The position numbers and the translations under genes are program-made. This document shows positions 15,448 to 24,618 of a DNA stretch of 64,000 bases, piece by piece. The notes under the pieces are model-generated. The model had not been told where the DNA came from, did not search any database, and was given only the letters and a program-made list of their open reading frames with translations. This DNA comes from JAAYEA01 sp012689325 (GTDB lineage: Bacteria; Chloroflexota; Anaerolineae; JAAYEA01), in contig DAITVZ010000008.1 of assembly GCA_036841525.1 (NCBI GenBank), positions 1 through 64,000 on the forward strand, given 5' to 3'. Positions within the stretch are counted from its first letter, which is position 1. Each line of letters opens with the position of its first letter.

Positions 15448-17418
15448 TTGAGCAATCTGGTCTTTGGAATCTGGGACGGACAGCGAATCGACCATCGCGA
15501 CGACGGCTACGAAGGCGACATCCCCGCCCAATTGGCCAAGCTGGAGAGTTACCAGCCCGGCGAAAGGGTGCTGGCCGTGATGGGCTGGGATGGCTTTTTG
15601 GTCTTTGATGACCAAGTCGACGTGATCGACATGGCCCGAGCTTATATGGAGATGGTGCAGGGCGAATCCTGCGGCAAGTGTGTGCCCTGCCGGATGGGCA
15701 CCCGCGTGGCCTCGGAAATCCTGACCCGCATCGCCGATGGGCGCGGGACCGCCGAGGACCTCAAGACGCTGCGCCGCGTGGGCGAGCTGGTCCAGGCCGG
15801 GTCCATGTGCGAGCTGGGCCACACCGGCATGAACGCCGTGCTGGCCATGATGGACCACTATGGGGCCGAGTTCGACCGCGCCATCGCGGAAGGCAAGCGC
15901 CGGCCGCGGGGCCAGTATCACACCAAGATCACCGCGCCCTGCATCGAGGCTTGCCCGGAGCGCCTGGACATCCCTCGCTACATCGAGTACATCAAGTCCG
16001 GCCGCTATGCCGACTCGCTGGAAGTGATCCGGGAAAAGAACCCGTTGGCCTCGGTCTGCGGGCGGGTCTGCGTGCGTTTTTGCGAGTTCGCCTGCCGCCG
16101 CGGCAAGCTGGACGACCCCGTCAGCATCAAGCACCTCAAGCGCTTCGTCGGCGATGTGGAGATCGATCACGCCGTCAAGCGGCTGCAGCCCCAGGTGCAG
16201 GTGCCGCCCGAGGCGCCCAAAGTGGCCGTCATCGGCGCGGGGCCGGCGGGCATGACCGCGGCCTATCACCTGCTGAACAAGGGCTACAACGTCGAGATCT
16301 TTGAGGCGCTGGGCGAGCCGGGCGGCATGGCCGCCGTGGGCATCCCCGACTATCGCCTGCCGCGCGAGATCCTGCGCACCGAATGGGAGATCATCCAGAG
16401 CATGGGCGCCAAGATCCACTATTACCAGCGCCTGGGCCAGGATTTCACCCTGCAAGACCTGCGGGACCGCGGCTTTGCCGCCACCTTTGTGGCTATCGGC
16501 GCGCAAGGCGGGCGCGGCATGGGCGTCAAGGGCGAGGAGGAAAAGCCCCAGGGCTACCTGCTGGGCGTCGATTTTCTACGGCGCATCAACCTGAACGAGC
16601 CGCTCCCCAAGGCCCGCGAGGTGGTGGTGGTCGGCGGCGGCAACGTCGCCATGGACTGCGCCCGCTCCGCGCTGCGGAGAGGCGCCCAAAAAGTGCACCT
16701 GGTCTATCGGCGCACCCGCGACGCCATGCCCGCCGACAAGGTCGAGGTCCATGACGCGGAAGAGGAAGGCGTCGAGTATCACTTTCTGTGCAACCCCACC
16801 CGGCTGATGATCGAGGAGGGGCGCGTCGTCGGCGTCGAGTGCAATCGCCAAGAGCTGGGCGAGCCGGATGCCAGCGGGCGCCGCAGCCCGGTGGCGGTCA
16901 AGGGCTCCGAGTTTGTGATCCCCTGCGACCTGGTCATCCCGGCCATCGGCCAGCAGGTAGAGACCGCTTGCGTGCAGGGAGAGGGCAGCCCAACCACGAC
17001 CAAGTACGGGACCATCCAGGCCGACCCAGATACCCTGGTCACCAACGTGGAGGGGCTTTTTGCCGGCGGCGATTGCGTCTCCGGCCCGGCCACGCTGATC
17101 GAGGCCATGGCCGCCGGCCTGCGCGTCAGCAACTCGATCGACCAGTACCTGCGCGAGGGCAAGGTCACCCTCACCGAAGACGAGCGGATGAGCCGCGTTT
17201 TCCGGAGCATCGCCGCGCTGGATGCGCAGGTACACTCCCAGGGCGATATGGATCGGCTGGGCGGCGCCCAGCGCATGGAAGCGCCCATGCGCGAGGCCCA
17301 AGAGCGTATCGATGATTTCGAAGAGGTCGAGATGGCCCTCACGCCGGAGGATGCCCTGCTGGAGGCGGACCGGTGTCTGCGGTGCTATCGCATCCTCCTC
17401 GTCGCAACCGAAAGCTAA
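15448..17418 (+). CDS. NuoF C-terminal / GltD-like flavoprotein fusion
   Basis: 656 residues. Residues 1-130 match only the C-terminal part of NuoF: the SLBB tail and the N3-type 4Fe-4S site (Cys75, Cys78, Cys81, Cys121). The FMN/NADH-binding half of NuoF is absent. From about 160 it is a glutamate-synthase small-subunit-type domain: cysteine pairs for 4Fe-4S clusters (APCIEACPE, CGRVCVRFCEFAC), an FAD motif at about 259 (VAVIGAGPAGMTAAY), an NAD(P)H motif at about 392 (VVVVGGGNVAMD) and a C-terminal GLFAGGDC FAD-closing motif. The start is TTG at 15448, 8 bases after AAAGGAG. It probably passes electrons between NAD(P)H and the downstream formate dehydrogenase. Whether it bifurcates electrons is open. 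Confidence 0.85.
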   Translation: MSNLVFGIWDGQRIDHRDDGYEGDIPAQLAKLESYQPGERVLAVMGWDGFLVFDDQVDVIDMARAYMEMVQGESCGKCVPCRMGTRVASEILTRIADGRGTAEDLKTLRRVGELVQAGSMCELGHTGMNAVLAMMDHYGAEFDRAIAEGKRRPRGQYHTKITAPCIEACPERLDIPRYIEYIKSGRYADSLEVIREKNPLASVCGRVCVRFCEFACRRGKLDDPVSIKHLKRFVGDVEIDHAVKRLQPQVQVPPEAPKVAVIGAGPAGMTAAYHLLNKGYNVEIFEALGEPGGMAAVGIPDYRLPREILRTEWEIIQSMGAKIHYYQRLGQDFTLQDLRDRGFAATFVAIGAQGGRGMGVKGEEEKPQGYLLGVDFLRRINLNEPLPKAREVVVVGGGNVAMDCARSALRRGAQKVHLVYRRTRDAMPADKVEVHDAEEEGVEYHFLCNPTRLMIEEGRVVGVECNRQELGEPDASGRRSPVAVKGSEFVIPCDLVIPAIGQQVETACVQGEGSPTTTKYGTIQADPDTLVTNVEGLFAGGDCVSGPATLIEAMAAGLRVSNSIDQYLREGKVTLTEDERMSRVFRSIAALDAQVHSQGDMDRLGGAQRMEAPMREAQERIDDFEEVEMALTPEDALLEADRCLRCYRILLVATES

Positions 17419-17431
17419 CAAGGGGAATCTG

Positions 17432-20293
17432 ATGGCATCATTCACGAGACACGACCTGAAGCGCATCCATCTCACCGTCAACGGCAGGCCCATCCTCGCC
17501 CGCGCCGGTCAAACCGTGCTGGAGGCCGCCCGCGAGAACGGCATTCATATCCCGACGCTGTGCTACCACGAAAAGCTCAAGCCCATCGGCGCTTGCCGGC
17601 TCTGCGTGGTGGACGTGGCGGGCACGCCGACGCCGGTGACCTCCTGCACCACGCCGGCCACCGAGGGCATGGTGGTCACCACCGACTCGGCCATGCTGGA
17701 GAATCTGCGGCGAGAGACGCTCAAGCTGCTGCTCCTGCGCCACCCGATGAACTGCGCCGCCTGCGAGCTGAACGGCAATTGCCAGCTGCAGGACCTGGTG
17801 CACGAGTACGATATCACCCATCAGGACCTGCACACCTACGAGATCACCCCCGTCGAATATGACGCGGGGGTCTGGGCCACGCCGCTCATCAAGTATCACC
17901 CGCAGCGCTGCGTCCTGTGCGGGCGCTGCGTGCAGGCCTGCATCGAGATCACCGGCGCGGGCGCCATCAACTTTAAGGGACGCGGCGCCACGACCCGCAT
18001 CGCGCCGGTGGAGCCGACGCTCAATTCGCAGGGCGAATGCGTCTCCTGCGGCGAGTGCATGGCCATCTGCCCCGTCAATGCCCTCACCGAGGCCAACGCC
18101 AAGCCCAAGGGCAAGCCCTGGGAAACCACCCGAGTCAAGACCGTCTGCGGCTATTGCGGCTGCGGCTGCGAGCTCGAGCTGAACGTGGTCCACGGCCAGG
18201 TGGTGGGTGTGACGCCCGCCGGGGATAACGGCGTCAACAATGGCGCGCTCTGCGCCAAAGGGCGCTTTGGCTACGGGTTCATCAACCACCAGGACCGCCT
18301 CAAGGAGCCGATGATCAAGCGGGATGGCTATTGGGAGCAGTCCAACTGGGACGAGGCGCTGGACTATATCGCCGACAAGCTGTTGCAGATTCGCGACCAG
18401 CACGGCCCGGATGCCATCGCCGCGCTCAGCTCGGCGCGCTGCACCAACGAGGACAATTACCTGTTCCAAAAGCTGACGAGGGGAGTCATCGGCACCAACA
18501 ACATCGACCATTGCGCCCGTCTCTGACACTCGGTCACTGTGGCCGGTCTGGCCGCATCATTCGGCAGTGGCGCGATGACCAACTCGATGTCCGAGATCGA
18601 GCACACCGACTGTATCCTGATCACGGGCAGCAACACGGCGGAGACCCACCCCATCATCGGGCGCATGGTCAAGCGGGCGGTGCAACGCAACCGGGCCAAG
18701 CTGATCATCGTGGACCCGCGCCAGGTAGAGTTGACCAAGTACGCCCACATCTGGCTGCGTCCCCGCCCAGGCACCGACGTGGCCTGGATCAACGGCCTGA
18801 TGAACGTCATCATCGCTGAAGAGCTGTGGGACAAGGTCTACGTCCAGGAGCGCACCGAGGGATTCGAGGCGATGCGCCAGGCCGTGGCGCCCTATACCCC
18901 CGAGGTGGTTAGCAAGATCACCGGCGTGCCCGCCGAGGACATCCGGCGCGCGGCGCGGATGTACGCCAAGGCGCCACGGGCCATGCAGCTTTACGCCATG
19001 GGCATCACCCAGCACTCCACGGGCACGAACAATGTCATGGCACTGGCCAACCTGGCCATGCTCTGCGGCAACGTCGGCATCGAGGGCGGCGGCGTGAACC
19101 CCCTGCGCGGGCAGGGGAACGTACAGGGCGCCTGCGACATGGGCGCGCTGCCCAACGTGTTCCCCGGCTACCAGTCCGTCACCGACGAGGCCGTCTTGGG
19201 CAAGTTCGAACAGGGGTGGGGCACCGGCATGCGGCTCTCCAACCGCCTCGGGCTCATGCTCACCGAGATGTTCCCGGCCATCATGGACGGCAAGCTCAAA
19301 GCCATGCTGATCATGGGCGAGAACCCCGTGCTGAGCGACGCCAACGCCACCCACGTGAAGGAAGCGCTGGAAAAGCTGGACCTGCTGGTGGTGCAAGACA
19401 TCTTTTTCACCGAGACGGCGCAACTGGCCGATGTGGTCTTGCCCGCCGCCTCGTTCGCGGAAAAGGACGGTACGTTCACCAACACCGAGCGCCGCGTGCA
19501 ACGCGTGCGCAAGGCCATCGACCCGCCGGGCAGCGCCATGCCCGATTGGCAGATCATCTGCGCCCTGGCCGAGCGGATCGGGCAAAAGCTGCAGGAGCGG
19601 CGCGACCGCGACAATGGCCGCAACGCCGCCCGGGCCGCCGCTCGCCCGGCGTATGGTCGCTGGGACTATGCCTCGCCCTCCGAGATTTTCGACGAGATGG
19701 CCTCGCTGACGCCCAGCTATGCCGGCATCAGCTATGAGCGCCTGGAGCGCGGCGGCCTGCAGTGGCCCTGCCCGACCAAGTATCACCCCGGCACGCCCTA
19801 TTTGCACAAGGGGCGCTTCACCAGGGGCAAGGGCAAGTTCGCCGCCATCGAGTTCGCGCCGTCGGCCGAGCTGCCCAACGAGGAATATCCCTTCTACCTG
19901 AGCACGGGGCGCATCCGCTACCACTATCACACGGGCACCATGACACGGCGCTCGCCGGGGTTGGAGACCATCGCCCCCGAGGAGCGCCTGGAGCTGAACC
20001 CTCAGGACGCGCAGCGGATGGGCATCGCCGAGGGCGACCTGGTGCGGGTGACCTCGCGCCGCGGCAGCATCGAGGCCAAGGTCCGGCTCAGCGAGCGCTC
20101 GTCGCCGGGGATGGTCTTTGGGACCTTCCACTTCCGGGAGGTGCCGATCAACGTGTTGACCAACAATGCGCTGGACCCGGTGGCCAAGATCCCCGAGTAC
20201 AAGGTCTGCGCGGTGCGCGTGGAACGGGTGCCCACCGCCGAGCGCCCGGCAGCGCCCGAACGCAAAGCGGCGGAGGAACTCCAGCCGGCATAG
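17432..20293 (+). CDS. fdhA: NAD-linked formate dehydrogenase alpha subunit, selenoprotein (UGA at 18524 = Sec365)
   Basis: 953 residues when the in-frame TGA at 18524-18526 is read as selenocysteine. N-terminal 2Fe-2S domain (Cys44, 55, 58, 72), His-Cys3 cluster (His104, Cys108, 111, 117), two 4Fe-4S clusters (Cys160-170, Cys203-213), the 4Fe-4S cluster of the molybdopterin domain (Cys239, 242, 246, 274) and a bis-MGD catalytic domain. The active site reads DHCARL-U-HSVTVAG, the position of Sec in formate dehydrogenase H. Both sides of the TGA are in the same frame and are needed for a full enzyme. A SECIS hairpin follows. It oxidises formate to CO2 (or reduces CO2) and passes electrons through the Fe-S chain to the flavoprotein encoded 13 bases upstream. 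Gene finders would split it. Confidence 0.95.
18524..18556 (+). promoter_or_regulatory. UGA selenocysteine codon plus bacterial SECIS hairpin
   Basis: After the UGA (18524-18526), TGTGGCC (18538-18544) pairs with GGCCGCA (18550-18556), including one G-U pair, around the loop GGTCT (18545-18549). The apical loop is the GGUCU recognised by SelB in E. coli fdhF, and it begins 21 bases after the U of UGA, as I recall for that gene. Confidence 0.9.
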
Positions 20294-20375
20294 GTTGAAG
20301 CGTTGAAGCATCGAGGCTCAGCCTCGGCCCGGCGCGGCCCGTGGCTGAGCCCATCCATCAATGGGGAGAGAGCGA

Positions 20376-20630
20376 ATGGTCACAGTCTTGGTGTGCTTGG
20401 GGAGTTCCTGCTACGTGCGCGGCTCGGAGCAGATCGCCGCGACGTTCGAGCAGTTGATCGAAAAGGAAGGGCTGCAGAATCAGGTCGATCTGCGGGGCAG
20501 CCTGTGCATGGAGCACTGCGCCATGGGCGTTTCGGTGCGCGTCGGCGAGCGGGTGTATCACCAGCTCAGCCCCGAGGGCGCCGACAAGTTCTTCTATAAC
20601 GAGATCGTGCCGCTGGCCCGCGAGTCCTAG
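20376..20630 (+). CDS. Thioredoxin-like [2Fe-2S] ferredoxin (NuoE C-terminal type)
   Basis: 84 residues. Cysteines in CLGSSC near the N-terminus and SLCMEHCAMG later form the four-Cys pattern of the NuoE/HoxE thioredoxin-like ferredoxin fold. The start at 20376 follows GGGGAGAG; an in-frame ATG five codons upstream is less well placed. It is the last gene of the rex-formate dehydrogenase unit, 82 bases after fdhA, and a likely electron-transfer subunit linking it with the flavoprotein. A paralog heads the HydS operon at 24232-24495. Confidence 0.88.
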   Translation: MVTVLVCLGSSCYVRGSEQIAATFEQLIEKEGLQNQVDLRGSLCMEHCAMGVSVRVGERVYHQLSPEGADKFFYNEIVPLARES

Positions 20631-20655
20631 GCCAGGCCGCGGGCTCGCCCGCCTA

Positions 20656-20707
20656 ACACACCACAAGCTGGCTTTCGAGCGACACCGAAAGCCAGCTTGT
20701 GGTGTGT
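20656..20707. terminator. Perfect 22-bp inverted repeat, bidirectional terminator
   Basis: ACACACCACAAGCTGGCTTTCG and its exact complement flank an 8-base loop. It lies between the convergent ferredoxin gene (+) and membrane protein gene (-) and can serve both. Confidence 0.8.
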
Positions 20708-20722
20708 CAACAGGGAAATCAG

Positions 20723-21271
20723 TTACTTCGAGTTACGCGACACCGCCCAGTTGATGCTCAGGGCGATGGCGCCGCCGATCAGGGCCGTCGCCAGTTGCGG
20801 CCATTGCATCATGGTGGCAATCGAGGCGGGGATGGACACGCTCTGCGCGCTCCCGCCGATCAACAGGTTGAGCGGGCGGCTCACCAGCAACGTCACCACG
20901 CCATAGAGCAACAAGAACTTGGCCGCCGCCGCGGCGCCCACCGCCAGCCAGCGGTTGGTCCGGCGCAGCGCGCCAAAGGTCGCCGAGTAGAGCGCGTTGC
21001 CCATGGCGATAAAGGGGATCATCATCCACAGAGGCAGGGGCAGAACGCCCCGCAGCGCCGCGCCCAGCGGCGTCACCATGCCCAAAAGCAGCGCCGGCGT
21101 GACCCCGCTCCACAGGACGGTCAAAAGCAACAGGGCATTCACCAGCGAACCGGTCACCAGTTGGGTCATGCCCAAATTGGGGATGATAACCGCCAGGGCC
21201 AGCAGAGCCACAAACTGGGCCGTGCCAGCCCAGGGCCAAGATCGACTCCATACGTTTTCGCGAGTGTTCAC
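20723..21271 (-). CDS. Small multi-pass membrane protein, possibly ECF S-component-like
   Basis: 182 residues with about five hydrophobic helices, a central GMVTPLGAALRGVLPLP segment and the NALYSATFGALRR loop, a pattern seen in small substrate-binding membrane subunits of ECF transporters. The identification is tentative. The start is GTG at 21271 after GAGGAGG. It is 79 bases downstream of the HydS/phosphatase operon on the same strand and could be its last gene; a role in redox-cofactor or metal supply would be guesswork. Confidence 0.6.
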   Translation of the reverse strand: MNTRENVWSRSWPWAGTAQFVALLALAVIIPNLGMTQLVTGSLVNALLLLTVLWSGVTPALLLGMVTPLGAALRGVLPLPLWMMIPFIAMGNALYSATFGALRRTNRWLAVGAAAAAKFLLLYGVVTLLVSRPLNLLIGGSAQSVSIPASIATMMQWPQLATALIGGAIALSINWAVSRNSK

Positions 21272-21350
21272 TTTTCCTCCTCATGCGCGCCGTGATGCTA
21301 CAAGGACCAGTATAGGCGAGCCGCGCGCGGGCGCATATGATCTGCCGCAG

Positions 21351-22526
21351 CTAGATTTTCTCCAGCACGACGTCTTTTTGCCGCTCCTCCAGCACGCGGA
21401 GCAGGTCTTTGACGTACACCATGCGCATCGGCTCGCCGCGGATCAGGTCGGCAACCTGGTTGGGGTTCAGCGCCATGCCCACCAGCAGCTTGATGCGGTC
21501 GGCGGAGAGCAGGATGCGCGCCAGCCGGGTGGCCGCGTCGCTATCCGGCGGCAGGTCGTGGACCGTCTGGCACTGCTCCAGCAGCTCCACGGTCTGGCCC
21601 AGGGTCAGGATGCCCTCGGTGACCAGGTCCACCCCCTCCAGGGTGGCGGTGGGCGGCGTGCCGGTCTTACGCGACGGGCGGCCCTGGCGTTTGCTCGGCG
21701 GCACCCATTCCACTTTCAGCTCTTTGCCCAGCACGCGCGCCGCGATCTGGGCGGTGGTGCCGCCGCAGATCACCTTGACCCCCTCGCCGCTCATGAGCTT
21801 TTCCACGGCCTCCACATCTCGCGCCTTGTCCGACGGCGGGCCGGTCAGGACGGTGGCGGTGACGGCGCGACGCACGCGCATGCCCACAACGGTGGCATCA
21901 TCGCCCGGCTTGCCATCGTACAATTTGGCGCAGGTGCGCGAGAGCGCCCGGGTGAGCCCATGGGCATCGCCGCCGGTCTGGACCCAGCGCCGCACCGAGA
22001 CGGCAATGTTCTTCCAGCCCCAGCCCAGGCGATAGAGGCCGCCCACGCCGGCGTGCACATAGCCGTCGCTGAACATGACCATGTAATCGCCCTCGCGCAG
22101 CTTGAAATGCGCCTCCTTGACCTTGCGGCCGCCGATCTCCCGCTCGGTGCGGGCGATCTCGGCGATCTCGCCGTCGCGGATCAGGACCAAGGGCGGGTTA
22201 TCGTATTCCACCAAGTAGGCCTCGTGGCCGCGATAGACCTTGAGCATGGTCAGCGTGGCATAGGCCAGCTTGCGCACCTGGCACTCCGGCAGGGTCTCGG
22301 CCAGGGTCGCCATCACGTCTTCCACGCGCGCGCCCTGCTCGAACATCGAGGACGCGATCTGGGCGCTCAGGGTGGCGAGGATATTGGCCTTGACCCCGCT
22401 GCCCAGCCCATCGGAAAGCACCGCAGTGAACGAGTCGGGCGTGGTCGTGATCTTGACGCAATCGCCACACAACTCCTCGCCGTGCTTGGCCAGGGACTCC
22501 CAGGAGGTCTCGACGATCTGGGTCAT
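21351..22526 (-). CDS. SpoIIE/PP2C-type serine phosphatase of the HydS operon
   Basis: 391 residues. The N-terminal half is a SpoIIE-type PPM phosphatase with metal-binding aspartates in LSDGLGSGVKAN and VMFSDGYVHAG and a GKPGDDATVVGMRV C-terminal motif. The second half, about 240 onward, contains a GDD-independent helical region of unknown role. The ATG at 22526 overlaps the hydS stop (ATGA), so translation is coupled. Such phosphatases next to sensory [FeFe]-hydrogenases are thought to relay H2 or redox state into protein phosphorylation. Its substrate is not identified here; no anti-sigma pair is in the window. Confidence 0.85.
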   Translation of the reverse strand: MTQIVETSWESLAKHGEELCGDCVKITTTPDSFTAVLSDGLGSGVKANILATLSAQIASSMFEQGARVEDVMATLAETLPECQVRKLAYATLTMLKVYRGHEAYLVEYDNPPLVLIRDGEIAEIARTEREIGGRKVKEAHFKLREGDYMVMFSDGYVHAGVGGLYRLGWGWKNIAVSVRRWVQTGGDAHGLTRALSRTCAKLYDGKPGDDATVVGMRVRRAVTATVLTGPPSDKARDVEAVEKLMSGEGVKVICGGTTAQIAARVLGKELKVEWVPPSKRQGRPSRKTGTPPTATLEGVDLVTEGILTLGQTVELLEQCQTVHDLPPDSDAATRLARILLSADRIKLLVGMALNPNQVADLIRGEPMRMVYVKDLLRVLEERQKDVVLEKI

Positions 22527-24235
22527 TGCCCTTTGCCTTCCTCCAGCAGCTTGGCCAGCTTGGAGAGCATCATCTTGGATTCGGCGGTGGTCTCGCCCAA
22601 AAGCTGCGCGATCTCTTGCGCCACCACCATCTGCTTGTGGACGACTTCTTGTGTACGCTTCAGGGTCTCGGTGCGGATACGCTCCAGTTGCTCCTGCTGG
22701 CCAACCTGCTCGGTCACGTCGCGCAGCACGCCCACGATCAAGCTTTGGCCCTTCACCGGGACGATGCTCTGCTCCAGGATTAGCCCATCGCGCACCTGGA
22801 TCCGCTCGCCGACGACGGTGTGGCCGGTGCTCCGGACGCGCGCAAAGCTCTCCACGTTGGGCAGGATGGTCTGCAGCGGCTGACCCACCACGGCGGACTC
22901 TTGGCAGCAGAACATGCTCTCCGCGGACGGCGAGATATCCTGGATACGCAGGCGAGTATCCACGATGATCACCGGCTCCGGGGTGACGGCCATGATCACC
23001 TGGCGCAGCCCCTCGGCGCGGCGGCGCATGTAGGGGATGCACATCGTCGCTTCGGCCATGCCGCGCAGCGTGGCGATGGCCTTCTCGCGGCAGGTGGCAT
23101 AGCCGCAGGCGCCGCAGTTCAGCTCGTCTTCGGTGGTATACTTGTCCACCAAGTGCAAGACGCGCTGGATATCCTGGTCGGAGAACTCGGGCGCCGACAC
23201 GCCCCGATCGGTGTAAGCGCGCTCCAGATCGGGCCACTCGCCGCGCTCGGGCAGGGGCTCGGGCTGGCGCTGCGTGGCATAGGCAATGACCCGCTGCCGG
23301 GCCAGGTAGATGCTGCCGGTGCTCTTCATCGCCGGGCCATTGATGCAGCCGCCCTCGCAGGCCATCAGCTCGACCATCTCGGCATCGAGCTTGGCCGCGC
23401 GGATGCTATCGAGCACATCGCGGCAGGCCTCCAGCCCCGAGGTGGTGACAATGTTGCTCGCCAGGATATCCGTATCCATCTTGGCCGTGCCGACCAGGCC
23501 GCCCTCCACGGGGAACAGCCGGGCATTGGCGCGCGGGACCGGCAGGCTCTCCGGCGCTGCCGAGGGCCACTCCACGTGCTCTGCCTCGAACCATTCCTGC
23601 AGCTCCTCGAAGGTCAGCGCCGCATCGATCACGCCAGCCACCGCCTCGTCGTCAATCTCGCCCTTTTTGGCGATGCAAGGGCCGATAAAGACGATCAAGG
23701 CGCCGGGGTACTTGTCCTTGAGCCAGCGCCCATGCGCCAATAGCGGCGAGACCAACGGCGCCAGGTGAGGAATGAGGTCCGGGTAATACTTTTCGATCAG
23801 GTTCACCACCACCGGGCAGGACGAAGTGACCACTGGCTGGCTCTGGGGGTGATCGGTGACCCAGTCCTTGTGCGCCAGGCCGACCATCTCGGCGCCGAAG
23901 GCCGTCTCGCCAGCGGCGGCAAACCCCAGCTTGCCCAGCGCCGTTTCCATCTGGGCAAAGCTGCGCATCTCGAAAAAGGCGGGAGCCGAGGGGGCCACAC
24001 TGGCCACCACGGTGCGCCCGGCGGCGATGGCCTCGCGCACCTTGGGCCGATCATCGCGGACGACCTTGGCGCCCTGCGGGCATTCCAGGACGCAACTGCC
24101 GCAAGCGATGCACAACTCGGGCACCACTTGCGCCTGACCGTTCTCCACGCGCACGGCCTTGACGGAGCAGGCGCGGACGCAACGATAGCAGTCGCGACAG
24201 CGCGCCAGGTTGGTGCTGACCACGGAGGTGCTCAT
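22523..24235 (-). CDS. hydS: Sensory [FeFe]-hydrogenase (HydS / group C) with PAS domain
   Basis: 570 residues. Two N-terminal 4Fe-4S motifs (Cys13-23 and Cys42-52); an H-cluster domain with L1 TSSCP (137-141), L2 GPCIAKKGE (185-193) and L3 ELMACEGGCINGP (289-301); a further Fe-S Fes-type motif (Cys374, 377, 382, 399); a PAS domain (about 410-520); and a C-terminal coiled coil. In catalytic enzymes L1 is TSCCP, where the first Cys relays protons; here it is Ser139, as expected for a slow sensory enzyme. It is coupled by 4-base overlaps to the ferredoxin gene before it and the phosphatase gene after it. It probably senses H2 or the ferredoxin redox state. Confidence 0.92.
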   Translation of the reverse strand: MSTSVVSTNLARCRDCYRCVRACSVKAVRVENGQAQVVPELCIACGSCVLECPQGAKVVRDDRPKVREAIAAGRTVVASVAPSAPAFFEMRSFAQMETALGKLGFAAAGETAFGAEMVGLAHKDWVTDHPQSQPVVTSSCPVVVNLIEKYYPDLIPHLAPLVSPLLAHGRWLKDKYPGALIVFIGPCIAKKGEIDDEAVAGVIDAALTFEELQEWFEAEHVEWPSAAPESLPVPRANARLFPVEGGLVGTAKMDTDILASNIVTTSGLEACRDVLDSIRAAKLDAEMVELMACEGGCINGPAMKSTGSIYLARQRVIAYATQRQPEPLPERGEWPDLERAYTDRGVSAPEFSDQDIQRVLHLVDKYTTEDELNCGACGYATCREKAIATLRGMAEATMCIPYMRRRAEGLRQVIMAVTPEPVIIVDTRLRIQDISPSAESMFCCQESAVVGQPLQTILPNVESFARVRSTGHTVVGERIQVRDGLILEQSIVPVKGQSLIVGVLRDVTEQVGQQEQLERIRTETLKRTQEVVHKQMVVAQEIAQLLGETTAESKMMLSKLAKLLEEGKGQ

Positions 24236-24495
24236 GAGGCCTCCTCACCCTGCGCCAAAGGCAAGACCTCGCTATTGAAAAAGGCCTCGGCGTCCTGGAC
24301 CTGGATGCCGCGGTATCCCTTGTTGCCCACGCGGATCGAGACGCCCGTCGAGCATTGCTCCATACAAAAGGCGCCCACCAGCTCGATCCGAGCCGCCAGG
24401 TTCGACTTGGCGATCAGGTCCTCCAGCGCCATGGCCAGCTCCTCCGAGCCATGCACGCTGCACGAGCTGCCGACGCAAATAGTGATGCTGAGCAT
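24232..24495 (-). CDS. Thioredoxin-like [2Fe-2S] ferredoxin, first gene of HydS operon
   Basis: 87 residues, paralogous to 20376-20630: CVGSSC near the N-terminus, then GAFCMEQCSTG. The fold is that of the NuoE/HoxE C-terminal ferredoxin. The ATG at 24495 follows a GGAGGGAT site, and its stop overlaps the hydS start. It is a likely electron donor or acceptor for HydS and may compete with its paralog in the formate dehydrogenase operon. Confidence 0.88.
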   Translation of the reverse strand: MLSITICVGSSCSVHGSEELAMALEDLIAKSNLAARIELVGAFCMEQCSTGVSIRVGNKGYRGIQVQDAEAFFNSEVLPLAQGEEAS

Positions 24496-24539
24496 GACGA
24501 TCCCTCCGCTTTTACCTTGATGCTGCCTTAACGGCTCCT

Positions 24540-24568
24540 ACTTTAGCACCGGTGGCGCTTTTTGTCAA
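24540..24568 (-). promoter_or_regulatory. Promoter of the HydS operon
   Basis: Minus strand: TTGACA (24568-24563), 17 bp, TAAAGT (24545-24540). Confidence 0.7.
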
Positions 24569-24574
24569 ATCACT

Positions 24575-24592
24575 TCGTGAAAAATGTAACAA
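24575..24592. promoter_or_regulatory. Candidate Rex operator in the hydS/response-regulator intergenic region
   Basis: TCGTGAAAAATGTAACAA matches TTGTGA-N6-TCACAA at 10 of 12 half-site bases and shares the right half TAACAA with the site at the rex promoter. It lies 6 bases upstream of the hydS -35 box, so it could act on the hydS promoter and perhaps the divergent one. Confidence 0.5.
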
Positions 24593-24618
24593 AGTAACCT
24601 GCATGATTCCTGCGCCTC

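Noticed and set aside
18524..18526. Nonsense mutation or frameshift splitting formate dehydrogenase
   Set aside because: Both halves share one frame, the codon sits at the catalytic Sec position and a SECIS hairpin follows, so readthrough by selenocysteine explains it.
18557..20311. Long open frame antisense to formate dehydrogenase, and similar ones at 801-2171 (-), 2518-4737 (+), 4980-7289 (+), 8260-10257 (-)
   Set aside because: In GC-rich DNA the reverse frames stay open by codon bias. Their composition is low-complexity Gly/Arg/His/Leu-rich, none has a domain, and the sense genes are certain.
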